A program made the position numbers and the translations under genes. A DNA stretch of 54,927 nucleotides from Myxococcota bacterium (GTDB taxonomy: Bacteria; Myxococcota_A; UBA9160; UBA4427), in contig JASMLK010000119.1 in NCBI GenBank assembly GCA_030748735.1, forward strand, positions 1 through 54,927. The letters are read 5' to 3'. Below the pieces are notes generated by a model that was not told where the DNA came from, ran no database searches, and worked only from the letters and a program-made list of their open reading frames with translations. This document shows positions 25,635-34,735 of the stretch, piece by piece. Positions within the stretch are counted from its first letter, which is position 1. Each line of letters opens with the position of its first letter.

Positions 25635-27920
25635 CTAGGGCGTCGTCGCCCCGGCGGTGGTCTCGGTGCTCGCGCTCACGCTGGCGAGGACCTCGCCGAG
25701 CGGGATGATCTCGGGGGCGAGGCCGGCCATTTCGAGGGCGAGGGCGACTCTGGCGACTTCGGTGAGCGTGTCGAGGTCGAGGACGAATAGATCGAAGCGG
25801 GTTCCGTCGGCCGTTTCGCGTTCGATGATCCGCGTGGGGCGGTCGTCGAGGTCGAGGTCGTCGCGGGCCGCGCGGGCGACGTCCGCTTTGTAGTACGAAG
25901 CCGCGCGCACGGCGTAGCGCGAGCCCACGAGTTCTGCGAACTCACTCTCCCGCTCGGCGATCACGGCGGCGAGGGCGATGTCGCGCGCGCGCTTTTCCTC
26001 CTGGGTCGGAACCAGGTCGGCGGTGATGGCGATGACGAGGTAGTCACGGCGATTGGTAGCGATGTCGACCGAAAAGAACTGACCGAGGAATGGAATCGCG
26101 GAGAGGAAGGGGATGCCCGTCCGCACACTTCCCTTCGTCTCGCTTTCGAGTCCCGCGACGAGGGTTCGCTGTGAAGGGGCCGCGCGGAAGGTTCCTTCGA
26201 CCTTGCGGTTTGAAAGCACGGGGCCGGTTTCGAGATCGATCTCGACGTCCGGGCGAACCAGCGAGAGTTCGACGGCGAGGTCGACCAGGATGTCGCCCCC
26301 TTCGTGGTAGCGGGGCGAGACGGTGATTTCGGTGCCGACGTTCTCGCGTTGGATGTCGACGCGCAGCGACGGGCCAAGGGTCACCAGGTCTTCGATGTTG
26401 GTACTGCCGACGGGGATCGGTATCTCGTCGCCGACGAAGACCTTTCCCTCTTCGCCGACCGCGACGAGCATGCTGGGACGATTCTTGACGCTGGCCTCGA
26501 TGGCCCGGTCCACGGCGAGCAGGCTGATGCCGACGCCCGGCGCGGTGATCACGCGGGGATTGCCGGCTGCGTCGAAGGTCGCGTTGCCCTCAGGGTCGAG
26601 GACCGGAATCACGAGATTCTCCCCGACGACCGAAAATACCCGCCCGCCCAGAGCGTCGATGGCCTGGTTGGGTTCGAGGAAGCCGGGGATCGTGTTCGGC
26701 GAAAGCTGAACGTTCGGCAGGAAGGCGAGGCCGAGGTCGTCCTGTTCCTTGGGCTTGATCGCTGGAACCACGCCACCGGCGCCAAAGCCGAGGGTGCCGT
26801 CGGTGAGGATCTCGAGGAACACGGCCTCGATGTGGACCATGCGCGGCTCGCGATCGAGTGCCGCGATCAGCTGTCCGAGGATTTCGAAGGTGCCGCGATC
26901 GGCGCGGATCACCAGTGAATGGGTGGGGAGGTGGGGAACCACGCTGTAGTCGCGACCCACGAGCGGCCCCGCGTCGACATTGCCACCCGCCGTGATCGTC
27001 CGACTGCCGCGGCCGAGTTCGTTCAACAGCCTGGCGAATTCCGCCGGGTCTTGATGATAGACGGGGATGACCTGCAGCCTGCCTTCGCCGCGCGCCGGAA
27101 GATCGATCAGGTCGATCCACTCGCGCAGCTTTTGCAGCTGGCTGGGCGAACCCGAAACGAGTAGCGAGTTGGTGCGCTCGTCGAGTTCGATCTTCACTTC
27201 GGTCGCGAACTTGTTTCGCACGGCCTTCGGCTGCGTGAGCGCGTCGAGCTGGCTCTTCAAGTCGCTCGCATCCTTGTACCGGACGCGTCGCACCATCAGC
27301 TCTTCGTGCTGGGCGGCGTCGAGCTGCTCGGCCACTTCGATCAGGCGATGGATGCGGTTTTCGCTGCCGGCGAGGATCAAGCTGCCCGACGCTGCGAACG
27401 GGATGATCTGCCCACCCGATTGCAGCAGCGGCTTGAGGGAGCGCGCAACGAGTTCGGGGTCGGCGTAACGCAGCGCGATGCGCGTCGTCACGCTGCGCGC
27501 GCGTTCCCCGTGGAGTTCTTCTTCGGTGAAGGGGGCACCCCCGGACATCTTTTCCCAGCGGACGATCTTGTAGCGGCGTTCGGCGATCGGCAGTGCGACA
27601 AAGCCCTTCAAGAGCAAGGTGGCGTGAAGGATTTCGTTGGCTTCCTCGGGGCTCACGCGCGCTGGCACGGCGACGGTGACGCGCCCGGGAAGCGGGGGCT
27701 CGAAGATGTAGTCGTAGCCGGTGCGCGCCGCGATCCCGGTGACGGCTTCGGCGAGGGGGACGTCGTCGAGCACGAGTTCGACGTCGGGGTTCGAGGCCTC
27801 GCGCGGCACGGGGGCGACCTGCGCACGTCGCTGTGCTGTCGCTGTACTGGTGGCAAACAGCAGGGCGACCGCGCCGAACGCTGCGGTCGCGCGTCGCGTG
27901 TTTCTACTCGGCAACCACAC
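25635..27920 (-). CDS. GspD-type secretin with SPOR-like C-terminal extension
   Basis: A 761-residue outer-membrane channel protein. It has a signal peptide (to about residue 29), N0 (about 43-120, DVPLAEAVTGIAARTGYDYI), N1-N3 (about 140-360) with RIALRYADPELVARSLKPLL and a G-rich N3 loop, then a secretin core (about 360-640). The core contains VHIEAVFLEILTDG, VGDEIPIPVGSTN and SAIPFLGQFF. The last about 100 residues end GTRFDLFVLDLDTLTEVARV, an alpha/beta segment like a SPOR domain and not usual for GspD. The GTG start lies inside the end of the upstream gene (17-nt overlap). No other type II secretion genes are in the window. Confidence 0.88.
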   Translation of the reverse strand: MWLPSRNTRRATAAFGAVALLFATSTATAQRRAQVAPVPREASNPDVELVLDDVPLAEAVTGIAARTGYDYIFEPPLPGRVTVAVPARVSPEEANEILHATLLLKGFVALPIAERRYKIVRWEKMSGGAPFTEEELHGERARSVTTRIALRYADPELVARSLKPLLQSGGQIIPFAASGSLILAGSENRIHRLIEVAEQLDAAQHEELMVRRVRYKDASDLKSQLDALTQPKAVRNKFATEVKIELDERTNSLLVSGSPSQLQKLREWIDLIDLPARGEGRLQVIPVYHQDPAEFARLLNELGRGSRTITAGGNVDAGPLVGRDYSVVPHLPTHSLVIRADRGTFEILGQLIAALDREPRMVHIEAVFLEILTDGTLGFGAGGVVPAIKPKEQDDLGLAFLPNVQLSPNTIPGFLEPNQAIDALGGRVFSVVGENLVIPVLDPEGNATFDAAGNPRVITAPGVGISLLAVDRAIEASVKNRPSMLVAVGEEGKVFVGDEIPIPVGSTNIEDLVTLGPSLRVDIQRENVGTEITVSPRYHEGGDILVDLAVELSLVRPDVEIDLETGPVLSNRKVEGTFRAAPSQRTLVAGLESETKGSVRTGIPFLSAIPFLGQFFSVDIATNRRDYLVIAITADLVPTQEEKRARDIALAAVIAERESEFAELVGSRYAVRAASYYKADVARAARDDLDLDDRPTRIIERETADGTRFDLFVLDLDTLTEVARVALALEMAGLAPEIIPLGEVLASVSASTETTAGATTP

Positions 27921-28788
27921 GGTACGTCCCCGACGCGAGGGGGGCGAGGAATTCGTCGGCCGAGAAGAACTCGACGCGGTACTGACCTTCTTGCCAGCGG
28001 CGGTTCGGGGCCTTCAGCCAGACGTAGCTGTAGTTGTCCTTCGGGCTGATGCGGTACTGGTCGAGCAGGAGCTTCCGGGGCTGGTCGACCTGATACCAGT
28101 GCACCATCACGTTGCCCCCGATGTCTCCGGGGTTTTCGATCACGGCGTAGATCTTGCGCGTCTTTTCGGGGAAGACACTGGACGGGTCTTCCGCGCCGCG
28201 ACTCGAGCTGGCGTCGGTCGCGAATTCGACGGTGAGATGGACATCGACGAACTCGTCGGAAATGTCGTCGGTGATCATGCCGCTCATCGCAATGTGGGAC
28301 AGGCGGTTCGCGTAATCGCGCAGGTCCGAGTATTCGCCGATTTGTTCCGGCGAGACCTTGGTGATCGAGGTGATCGTGCTGACCAACTCGTCGTCGCTCA
28401 TTTCGTTGATGATGCGCCCCGACACCTCTTCGGGGTTCCGGCTCCAGTCGAGGATGTCGGTCACGCTCGCGTGGCTCAGGATGTCGCCGACCGCGGCGAG
28501 GCCCTGGCCTTCGTCGGACGATTCGATGAACTCTCCGGCCTGCTTCGCGAGGCCCGCGATCATGCCGATGCCGGGGCCGTCGTCTTCCTTCTCAGCGGGC
28601 TTGCCCGTGTCGGTGCGCGCGACGCCGGGTGCAGTCGACGTGGCGTCGGGTGTGGGAGCGGTGAAGCGCCCGGTGATCAGGCCCAATGCGAAGCCAATGA
28701 CCAGCGTGGCGACGAGCGCGATCGTCGGGCGGCTCTGTGGCCCGGTCGGTTCTTCCATCGCCTTGCGGTCTGCGCCGAATTCCTTCAT
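27904..28788 (-). CDS. Single-pass membrane protein coupled to the secretin, unknown family
   Basis: 294 residues: a short cytoplasmic N-terminus, one transmembrane helix (TIALVATLVIGFALGLITG, about residues 22-42), a charged linker, a helical middle (about 70-170), and a C-terminal beta-sandwich-like domain. That domain carries KIYAVIENPGDIGGNVMVHW, YVWLKAPNRRWQEGQYRVEF and SGTYRVVAE, reminiscent of DUF2914-type domains. The membrane topology and the 17-nt overlap with the secretin gene suggest an inner-membrane partner playing a GspC/pilot-like role. That is inference. The ATG at 28788 was chosen; one at 28758 is possible. Confidence 0.72.
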   Translation of the reverse strand: MKEFGADRKAMEEPTGPQSRPTIALVATLVIGFALGLITGRFTAPTPDATSTAPGVARTDTGKPAEKEDDGPGIGMIAGLAKQAGEFIESSDEGQGLAAVGDILSHASVTDILDWSRNPEEVSGRIINEMSDDELVSTITSITKVSPEQIGEYSDLRDYANRLSHIAMSGMITDDISDEFVDVHLTVEFATDASSSRGAEDPSSVFPEKTRKIYAVIENPGDIGGNVMVHWYQVDQPRKLLLDQYRISPKDNYSYVWLKAPNRRWQEGQYRVEFFSADEFLAPLASGTYRVVAE

Positions 28789-28956
28789 TTCGCTCTCGTC
28801 TCGGGGGCAAGCAGCCCGTTGAAGAACCCTTCGGTCGCCATGCACGGCCCTTCGACCCAATCTCTGCGTTGCGCAACAGCGGCCGTAGCTACGCCACGTC
28901 TGCGCGGCGGAACGCCGATTTCTCTTGCCAGAGCACGAATCTGCACCGTCTCGCTA

Positions 28957-28983
28957 CGGATGTTCATGAATAATCCGGGCTAG
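28957..28983 (+). repeat. Copy 1 of a palindromic repeat (half-truncated)
   Basis: CGGATGTTCATGAATAATCC followed by GGGCTAG is identical over 27 bp to 40171-40197. The inner TTCATGAA is itself a palindrome. The left arm TAGCC present in the other copy is replaced by CTA here, so the outer dyad is incomplete. Confidence 0.75.
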
Positions 28984-29234
28984 GGCTCGGGTGAGCCGGC
29001 ATGATAGAACGCGGCACTTCGAATCTCAAAGCGTGCGGTCGATTCTGCTCACTGGCGAGAATGTGCTCCGAACCCGCGCGACTCGCCTTCTCGAACGGGT
29101 TGGAGTGCGTCGGCGAATCGTTGGTTCTCGAGCGCGTTCGCCTCTCTCGCGACGCCCTCGTTCCGCGTGCTGTGGCTCGGCACGATCGATTCGCTCATCG
29201 CGTTCTTCATGTCGATGATCGTGCAGGCCGTCGT

Positions 29235-29308
29235 GGCCTTCGTTCTGCGTTGCGCTCCCATCGCCGCAGCGACGGCTACGCCTCGGTCGCGCGCCTTGAA
29301 CGAAGGCC
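29235..29308. repeat. Long inverted repeat with 11-bp arms
   Basis: GGCCTTCGTTC at 29235-29245 is the exact reverse complement of GAACGAAGGCC at 29298-29308, flanking 52 bp. No U-tract follows. It may be a degenerate miniature element or a structured transcript end. Confidence 0.5.
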
Positions 29309-29354
29309 GCAGCCGCGCCCTCGGTGCGACGGGGGACTTTCCGGCCGGACTAGA

Positions 29355-31703
29355 TCAGCGCACCAGTTCGCCAAGCTGTGGACGCCTGCGCTTGCGTGCC
29401 CGGTTTTCGGCATGGGCACGGCGGATGCGTTCTTCGTCGCTCATCAGCCAGGGAGCCTTTGGGCTCAGGCGCGCGAGTAGTGCGTGGTTGGCCGGGGCGA
29501 CGCGTGCACTGAAGCGTCCGCGGGTCCCATTGCGGATCTGGCCAAAGGCAAGCAGTTGGTTGTCGTCGGTGATGATGCGCCCGAGGTCCGCGTAGGCGTC
29601 GAAGTCCTTGCCGCCCAGTCTCGCGGCGCGGCGCAGTTCGCGTTCGTCGAGGGGACGCTCAATCCCCCGGGCCACACCGGGCCAGACTTCGCCGAGGGAG
29701 ACGTCGCCGGCTTCTACGCGACCGAGCAGGATCCCGGTGCCACTCGCCGGGTCGACCCAGAGCAGCGAGTCGCGAAAAACCGTGCCGAAGGTCGCCGCGA
29801 TCGCGGTCGCGTGGTCGACTTCGACGAGGTGGAAGGGCAGCCATTGTGCCGCGATCCCACCGGGGCGCAGATGCGTGGCCACCGACTGGTAGAACTCTTC
29901 GGCGTATAGCGAATTCACGCCGGCGAAGTTTGGAGGCATGGGTTCGAGGGTGACGACGTCGTAGCGTTTCTGCGTCCGCCGCAGCCATGCGCGTCCATCC
30001 ATCACGTGTGCACGGGTGCGTGGGTCGTCGAGCACGCCCTCGTTGATCTCGAAGTGGTGCGCCACCTGGAAGACCGCCGCATTGAGATCGACGATATCGA
30101 GTTGCTCGACGCCTTCGAGTCGCACCGAATTCGCCGTGCGCCCGGTGCCGAAGCAGATGACCAGGGCGTCGCGCGGATCGTCGTGCAACACCATCGGGAG
30201 TCGACCCATCCACTCCATGTATTGATTACCCAGCGCGTTGTCGTCGGCCGCGACGAAGCCGTCGATCATCAACACACGCGGGCCGCCGTACACACCGCTC
30301 ACCGTGATCGTCGAGTCCGGGCCTTCGTCGACGGCGATGATGCCCTGCGGTCCGGGCCGAGATACGCCGTAGGGTCGATCGCGCCCGGGGCTCGAAGTGA
30401 GCGAGACGGCCACCACCAGCGCGCTCACTGCGGCGCCAGCCGACAGTAGCGCGGGCAGGCGTCTGCGCGGGAGGGTGGCGACCGCGAGCAGGCTGATCGC
30501 CGAGCCAATCCCCCACGCAGCGCGCGCGAAGCCGACCTCGGGCAACAACCACCAGGCCGTGAGCAGCGAACCGAGTACCGACCCAAAGGTGTTGATCGCG
30601 TACAGGCGTCCTGCGGCTGCTGGCGTTGCGAACGAATCGAGGCACTGGGGAAGGGCCATCCCGAGAAAGAACATCGCGGGCCCCATGGCCACGAGTGCAA
30701 GGCCCAGCCAGATCACGAGCACTTCGACGTAGTGCGCTTCCGTGGCCGCGAGCGACTTCAATAGATCCATGCGTTCGACCAGCGGCGTCGAGAGCAGGAT
30801 CGCGACACCAGCCACCGCGAGCGCGTGGGCGGGGTGCAAGCCGCGTTTGCGCCACCACGGCACGGCGCGTGCGCCCAGTGCGAGCGGAATCAAGACGGAA
30901 GCCAGGGTGATCGCGAACGTGCCCGAGGTGTTCCAGAAGGCGGCACGCAGCGAACGGAACCACGCGACCTCGAGGCCGAAGGTCGCAAAGCCCGTTGCCA
31001 CGACGATGAGTTGAGCGGTTGCGAACGACGGCGGCGCCGTCGCAACTTGTTCCGGGGGGGCTTCGGGCTGCACTGAGACCGTTGCACGCGCGCGACCGAG
31101 CGCGATCGAACTGGCTCCCGCAAGTCCATTGAGCAACGCCACCGCGAACGTCGTGCTCACGACGCCGAGTTGGGGCAGCACCCCAAAGGTGAGCACCAGC
31201 ACGCCGACCGCAGCACCGGCGGTGTTGAGCCCGTAGAGGGCGGACACGGGGATGTCGAAGTCGCGCCCGAGGGCCTTGAAGACGGGGACGGTCGCTCCCA
31301 TGGCGAAGGCCGCCGGACCGATGAGCAGCGCGATTCCCGCAGCGTGAAGCGGCGAGGCGAGGGTGGGGAGCGCGCGAAACACTACGGTGTCGAGCTGTTC
31401 GAGCAGGCCAAATCCCAGCGGCATGACGAGCCCGAACAAGCCGATCGAGATCTCGAGCCATCCATAGGCGCGTGCGGGGTGTGCCAGACCGCGTCGATCG
31501 ATCACGCGGCCGGCCATCAGCGAGCCAATGGTCATGCCCGCCATCGTGACCGCAAGGGTGAGCGCAGTGCCGAGCGCCGAAGCACCGAAGGCCAGCGAGG
31601 CTTCGAGCTGCCAGACCACCTCCCACGACAGGGCCGCCATACCGCCGCAGGTGACGACGAGCTGCAGCGCAATGCGCCCGTTGTGGGCAGAAGCGATCGG
31701 CAT
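29355..31703 (-). CDS. Fused multi-helix membrane domain and spermidine-synthase-like protein
   Basis: 782 residues. About 14 hydrophobic helices (residues 1-430, including TVPVFKALGRDFDIPVSALYGLNTAGAAVG and MALPQCLDSFATPAAAGRLYAINTFGSVLG) precede a Rossmann domain. That domain resembles spermidine synthases: ALVICFGTGRTANSV, LDIVDLNAAVFQVAHHF, VMDGRAWLRRTQKRYDVVTL, GGIAAQWLPFH. Such fusions are common in bacteria, with unproven activity. The usual D-D-x-E polyamine signature is not obvious (PMPPNFAG here). No Shine-Dalgarno is present; TACGCT lies 7 nt before the ATG, so a leaderless message is possible. It is divergent from the MATE gene. Confidence 0.87.
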   Translation of the reverse strand: MPIASAHNGRIALQLVVTCGGMAALSWEVVWQLEASLAFGASALGTALTLAVTMAGMTIGSLMAGRVIDRRGLAHPARAYGWLEISIGLFGLVMPLGFGLLEQLDTVVFRALPTLASPLHAAGIALLIGPAAFAMGATVPVFKALGRDFDIPVSALYGLNTAGAAVGVLVLTFGVLPQLGVVSTTFAVALLNGLAGASSIALGRARATVSVQPEAPPEQVATAPPSFATAQLIVVATGFATFGLEVAWFRSLRAAFWNTSGTFAITLASVLIPLALGARAVPWWRKRGLHPAHALAVAGVAILLSTPLVERMDLLKSLAATEAHYVEVLVIWLGLALVAMGPAMFFLGMALPQCLDSFATPAAAGRLYAINTFGSVLGSLLTAWWLLPEVGFARAAWGIGSAISLLAVATLPRRRLPALLSAGAAVSALVVAVSLTSSPGRDRPYGVSRPGPQGIIAVDEGPDSTITVSGVYGGPRVLMIDGFVAADDNALGNQYMEWMGRLPMVLHDDPRDALVICFGTGRTANSVRLEGVEQLDIVDLNAAVFQVAHHFEINEGVLDDPRTRAHVMDGRAWLRRTQKRYDVVTLEPMPPNFAGVNSLYAEEFYQSVATHLRPGGIAAQWLPFHLVEVDHATAIAATFGTVFRDSLLWVDPASGTGILLGRVEAGDVSLGEVWPGVARGIERPLDERELRRAARLGGKDFDAYADLGRIITDDNQLLAFGQIRNGTRGRFSARVAPANHALLARLSPKAPWLMSDEERIRRAHAENRARKRRRPQLGELVR

Positions 31704-31947
31704 GGCACCAAGCGTATCAGGCCGAGCAAAGCCGCGAGCTGGGAAAGGGGAGGAAGGGGCTGCTCGGAAGTGCGCAGTTCAGCGGCAGACGGCCGGAGAA
31801 ACCCCTGTTGCGATCTCTGTACGTTGAGTGAAGAGCACAAGACCCGGCCGAGAATGCAGGCTAGGTTCTGCGCCCTTTTCGCGATCCCCGGTGTGAACCC
31901 GCATCTGTGCCCGGCCGGTGGATCGCAGTCGCAGAGCGAGTGCCGCG

Positions 31948-33330
31948 ATGAACCCTGCTGACCCCACGTCCGCCTCGCCCGACGCCGGGGCCTGGCGCTT
32001 CGAAACGAAGCGCGTGCTCACCCTCGCGATCCCGGTCGTGATCGCCCAGGTGGGCAGCATGCTGATGGGGACGGTCGACACCATGATGGTCGGCCGCGTC
32101 GGCGAAGAAGCGTTGGCGGCCGCAGCGTTGGGCAACGCCTGGTTCTACGCCGTGCTGCTGATGGGGCAGGGCATGGTGCACGGCATCGACCCGCTGGTCA
32201 GCCAGGCCCACGGTGCACGCGACGGTGCCCAGGCCGCGCGTGCGCTGCAGAAGGGCGTCGTGGTGGCACTGCTCGCAAGCGTGCCGCTGTGCGCGACGTT
32301 GGCTTTTACCGAAGAGGTGTTGCTGGCGAGCGGTCAGAGCCCCGAGCTCGCAGCCCTCGCGCAGGACTACATCCGCGTGCAGATCCCGAGCCTGCCGCTC
32401 TACCTGCTCTTCATGGCGTTGCGTCAGTACCTGCAGGGCCGCGAGATCATGCGGCCGGGCATGTGGGTGATGGCGGTCGCCAACGTCGGCAACCTGCTCT
32501 TCAACTGGGTGCTCATCTTCGGCGGGCTCGGCTTTCCCGCGTTGGGGCTGTTGGGGGCGGGCATCGCGACGGGCCTGACGCGCGGCCTCATGCTGGGGGT
32601 GCTCGTGGCGTGGGTGTTGCAGTTTCGGCTACACGAGGGCGCGTGGGTGCCGTGGGATCGCAGTGTGCTTCGACCGCGTGACCTCGCCGAGGTCTGGCGC
32701 AGCGGGTGGCCGGTGGCCGTACAGATGTCGCTCGAGATCTGGGCTTTCTCGCTCGGCACCTTGATCGCAGGAACCCTGGGCGCGACCGCGGTCGCCGCAC
32801 ATACCGTTGTCCTCAACATGGTGTCGCTCACCTTCATGACGGCGCTCGGCATATCGCAGGGCGTCGTGACCCGGATAGGCAACCTGATCGGCGCGGGAGA
32901 CTTCGCGCGCGCACAGCGCGCCGCCTGGGTGGGGCTCGCCCTCGGCGCAACGGTGATGGCGCTGGCGGGTCTGGGCTTCTTGCTGTTCCGCGAGCAACTG
33001 CCGCGTCTCTACACGGAAGAAGCGCAGATCATCGCGCTCGCGAGCACGATCCTGCCCGTGGCGGCGGCGTTCCAGGTCTTCGACGGTACCCAGGCCGTGG
33101 GGTGCGGGATCCTGCGCGGGATGGGGCGCACGCTGCCCGGGGCCGGCTTCAATCTACTCGGCTATTGGGTGCTGGGGTTGCCGGTGGGCTGGTGGCTCGC
33201 GCACCGTGCGGGCTTCGGGCTCGAAGGCATCTGGTGGGGCTTCGTGATCGGGCTCGCGGTGGTCGCGCTATCGCTCGTGGCCTGGTTGGCGTTCCGCGGA
33301 CCAGGCCACCTCGGGCGTCGCGCCGGTTAG
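31948..33330 (+). CDS. MATE family efflux transporter
   Basis: A 460-residue inner-membrane protein with 12 helices in two matching halves. The first half has LAIPVVIAQVGSMLMGTVDT and GRVGEEALAAAALGN, the second GWPVAVQMSLEIWAFSLGTL with LGATAVAAHTVVLNM. It is predicted to export organic cations or drugs in exchange for sodium or protons. An upstream in-frame GTG at 31918 would add ten residues. The stop codon overlaps the convergent coiled-coil gene's stop by 2 nt. Confidence 0.93.
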   Translation: MNPADPTSASPDAGAWRFETKRVLTLAIPVVIAQVGSMLMGTVDTMMVGRVGEEALAAAALGNAWFYAVLLMGQGMVHGIDPLVSQAHGARDGAQAARALQKGVVVALLASVPLCATLAFTEEVLLASGQSPELAALAQDYIRVQIPSLPLYLLFMALRQYLQGREIMRPGMWVMAVANVGNLLFNWVLIFGGLGFPALGLLGAGIATGLTRGLMLGVLVAWVLQFRLHEGAWVPWDRSVLRPRDLAEVWRSGWPVAVQMSLEIWAFSLGTLIAGTLGATAVAAHTVVLNMVSLTFMTALGISQGVVTRIGNLIGAGDFARAQRAAWVGLALGATVMALAGLGFLLFREQLPRLYTEEAQIIALASTILPVAAAFQVFDGTQAVGCGILRGMGRTLPGAGFNLLGYWVLGLPVGWWLAHRAGFGLEGIWWGFVIGLAVVALSLVAWLAFRGPGHLGRRAG

Positions 33331-34661
33331 CGCTTCGGCCCCGCACTGGTGCGCGGGAGTCCTTCGACGAACTCGCTCTTGGGGAGGCGCGAGATGTAGT
33401 CGAGGTCGTTCTGCTGGGTGTTCTTGGCGCCGACCACGAGTACGCGCACGCGACCCTTGTCGACCTTCGCGTAGTAGATGCGTCGCTTGCCCGCGAAGCC
33501 GAGTTCGTAGATCGAAAGATAGTTGGCCAGGCCGCCGACCTTGCGGCGCACGCCGCGGTTGTCGGCTTCTTCGTCGAGGCGCTTCAGGCATTCTTCGGCG
33601 CGAAGCTTGGTGCCCTCGTCGCCGAGGGCGACGATGTCGTCGATCGCGCGTGCGTCGATGTCGAGGCGGGGATACAGGACCTTCATGCGACGGCCCAGCA
33701 GGTCGCTCTCTTTGCTCTTTCCGCCTGAAACGCCGGCGATCTTGCTGACTTTCTTGAGGTTCTTCTCGAGCTCCTCGATCTCGGCGTTCTTGGTGCCCAG
33801 GTCTTCGCTCGCTTCCTCGAGCAGTTCCTCGAGGGCGCGCCCGTCCTCTTCGAGAATCGCGGCGCGGTCGGCTTCCGCGCGCAGTGCCTGTTCTCTTACG
33901 GCCAGGGCATCGAGGCGCTCCTGCAGTTCGTTTTGCTCGCGCTGAAGGCGGGAAATCTCTTCGCGGTCTTCCTGCTTGGCGGGTTCGACTTCACGCAGCT
34001 GTGCGCGCACGGTCGCGATTTCGGATTCGATCTCGTGGGCGCGCGTGGCGGCGCGATCGCGGGATGCGCGGGCATCGTCGAGCAGGGCTTCCTCGCGCAG
34101 GACGATGCGGCGGTTGTAGAAGAAGAGGGTGGAGAACAGGATCGTGGCGTAGACGATCAGGATCGTGTTCGAGAGCATGGTGTTGTGGTCGACGTTGACG
34201 TCGACCTCTTCCAGGGCCGGAAGCAGCTCGCGGTGGCGTGCGGATCGTAGGACCGGGTCACGTTCCGGGTCGTAGGGCACCTGCGCACGCCCGGCGACGT
34301 ACAGCCAGGTCGATTGATCAGCGGCGAGGACGCGGACGTCGACGTCGACTTCCCAGAAGTCCACCCAGCGATCGAGGCCGATCGTCTGAATCAAGTTCAA
34401 GCGGATCTCGAGGCCGGGATGTTGTGGACTGGCCTGGACGTCCACGGCTTCGTGGACGATTTCGTCGAAGTAGAGCTGGAGGTAGGTCTCGAAAACCTGC
34501 ACGGTGAAGAGATAGAGAAAGACGAACAAGACGACCGCGATGTAGGTGACGCGAAACTGACGCGTGCGGTCGGTCTCGACCGAAGGGGCGCCTTCGGCGC
34601 CTGCCGACGCATTGGCGTCGACGGCGTCGGCCGCGTCGGACGAGGGGCTTCGCTCGTTCAT
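33327..34661 (-). CDS. Membrane coiled-coil protein with C-terminal RelE/HigB-like domain
   Basis: 444 residues in four parts. There is a transmembrane helix (about 38-60), an extracytoplasmic domain (about 60-160), a second helix (about 162-185) ending FFYNRRIVLREEALL, and a long Glu/Arg-rich coiled coil (about 185-320). The C-terminal about 120 residues hold KVGGLANYLSIYELGFAGKR then RIYYAKVDKGRVRVLVVGAK and NTQQNDLDYI. This resembles the HI1419/Gp49 branch of the RelE/ParE/HigB superfamily, including the GxKxTQQxDI ending. No antitoxin gene is adjacent. The fusion is unusual. The RelE-like fold rests on motif resemblance only. Confidence 0.75.
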   Translation of the reverse strand: MNERSPSSDAADAVDANASAGAEGAPSVETDRTRQFRVTYIAVVLFVFLYLFTVQVFETYLQLYFDEIVHEAVDVQASPQHPGLEIRLNLIQTIGLDRWVDFWEVDVDVRVLAADQSTWLYVAGRAQVPYDPERDPVLRSARHRELLPALEEVDVNVDHNTMLSNTILIVYATILFSTLFFYNRRIVLREEALLDDARASRDRAATRAHEIESEIATVRAQLREVEPAKQEDREEISRLQREQNELQERLDALAVREQALRAEADRAAILEEDGRALEELLEEASEDLGTKNAEIEELEKNLKKVSKIAGVSGGKSKESDLLGRRMKVLYPRLDIDARAIDDIVALGDEGTKLRAEECLKRLDEEADNRGVRRKVGGLANYLSIYELGFAGKRRIYYAKVDKGRVRVLVVGAKNTQQNDLDYISRLPKSEFVEGLPRTSAGPKR

Positions 34662-34735
34662 TCAGGAACTATACCCCGCGCTACCCCGCCCCCTCGATTC
34701 GTGCGGAGTTGCCGCTTAGGTGCACGACCCGGCCG

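Larger units (their letters stand above)
28789..29354. other. Gene-free region with repeat elements
   Basis: Small open frames here have no protein character. The region contains one copy of a palindromic repeat shared with 40.17 kb (28957-28983) and a long inverted repeat (29235-29308). A 12-bp direct repeat TCTGCGTTGCGC lies at about 28861 and 29244. It looks like remnants of small repeat or mobile sequences between two minus-strand transcription units. Confidence 0.5.

Noticed and set aside
23904-25790. 628-codon plus-strand open frame
   Set aside because: Antisense to the AGCS symporter; His/Asp/Glu/Arg-rich composition typical of antisense shadows.
28785-28967. 60-codon minus frame beginning MNIRSETVQIRALAREIG
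   Set aside because: It overlaps the repeat element and gene-free DNA, lacks a ribosome site, and most of it is Arg/Ala shadow sequence; at best a piece of a repeat.
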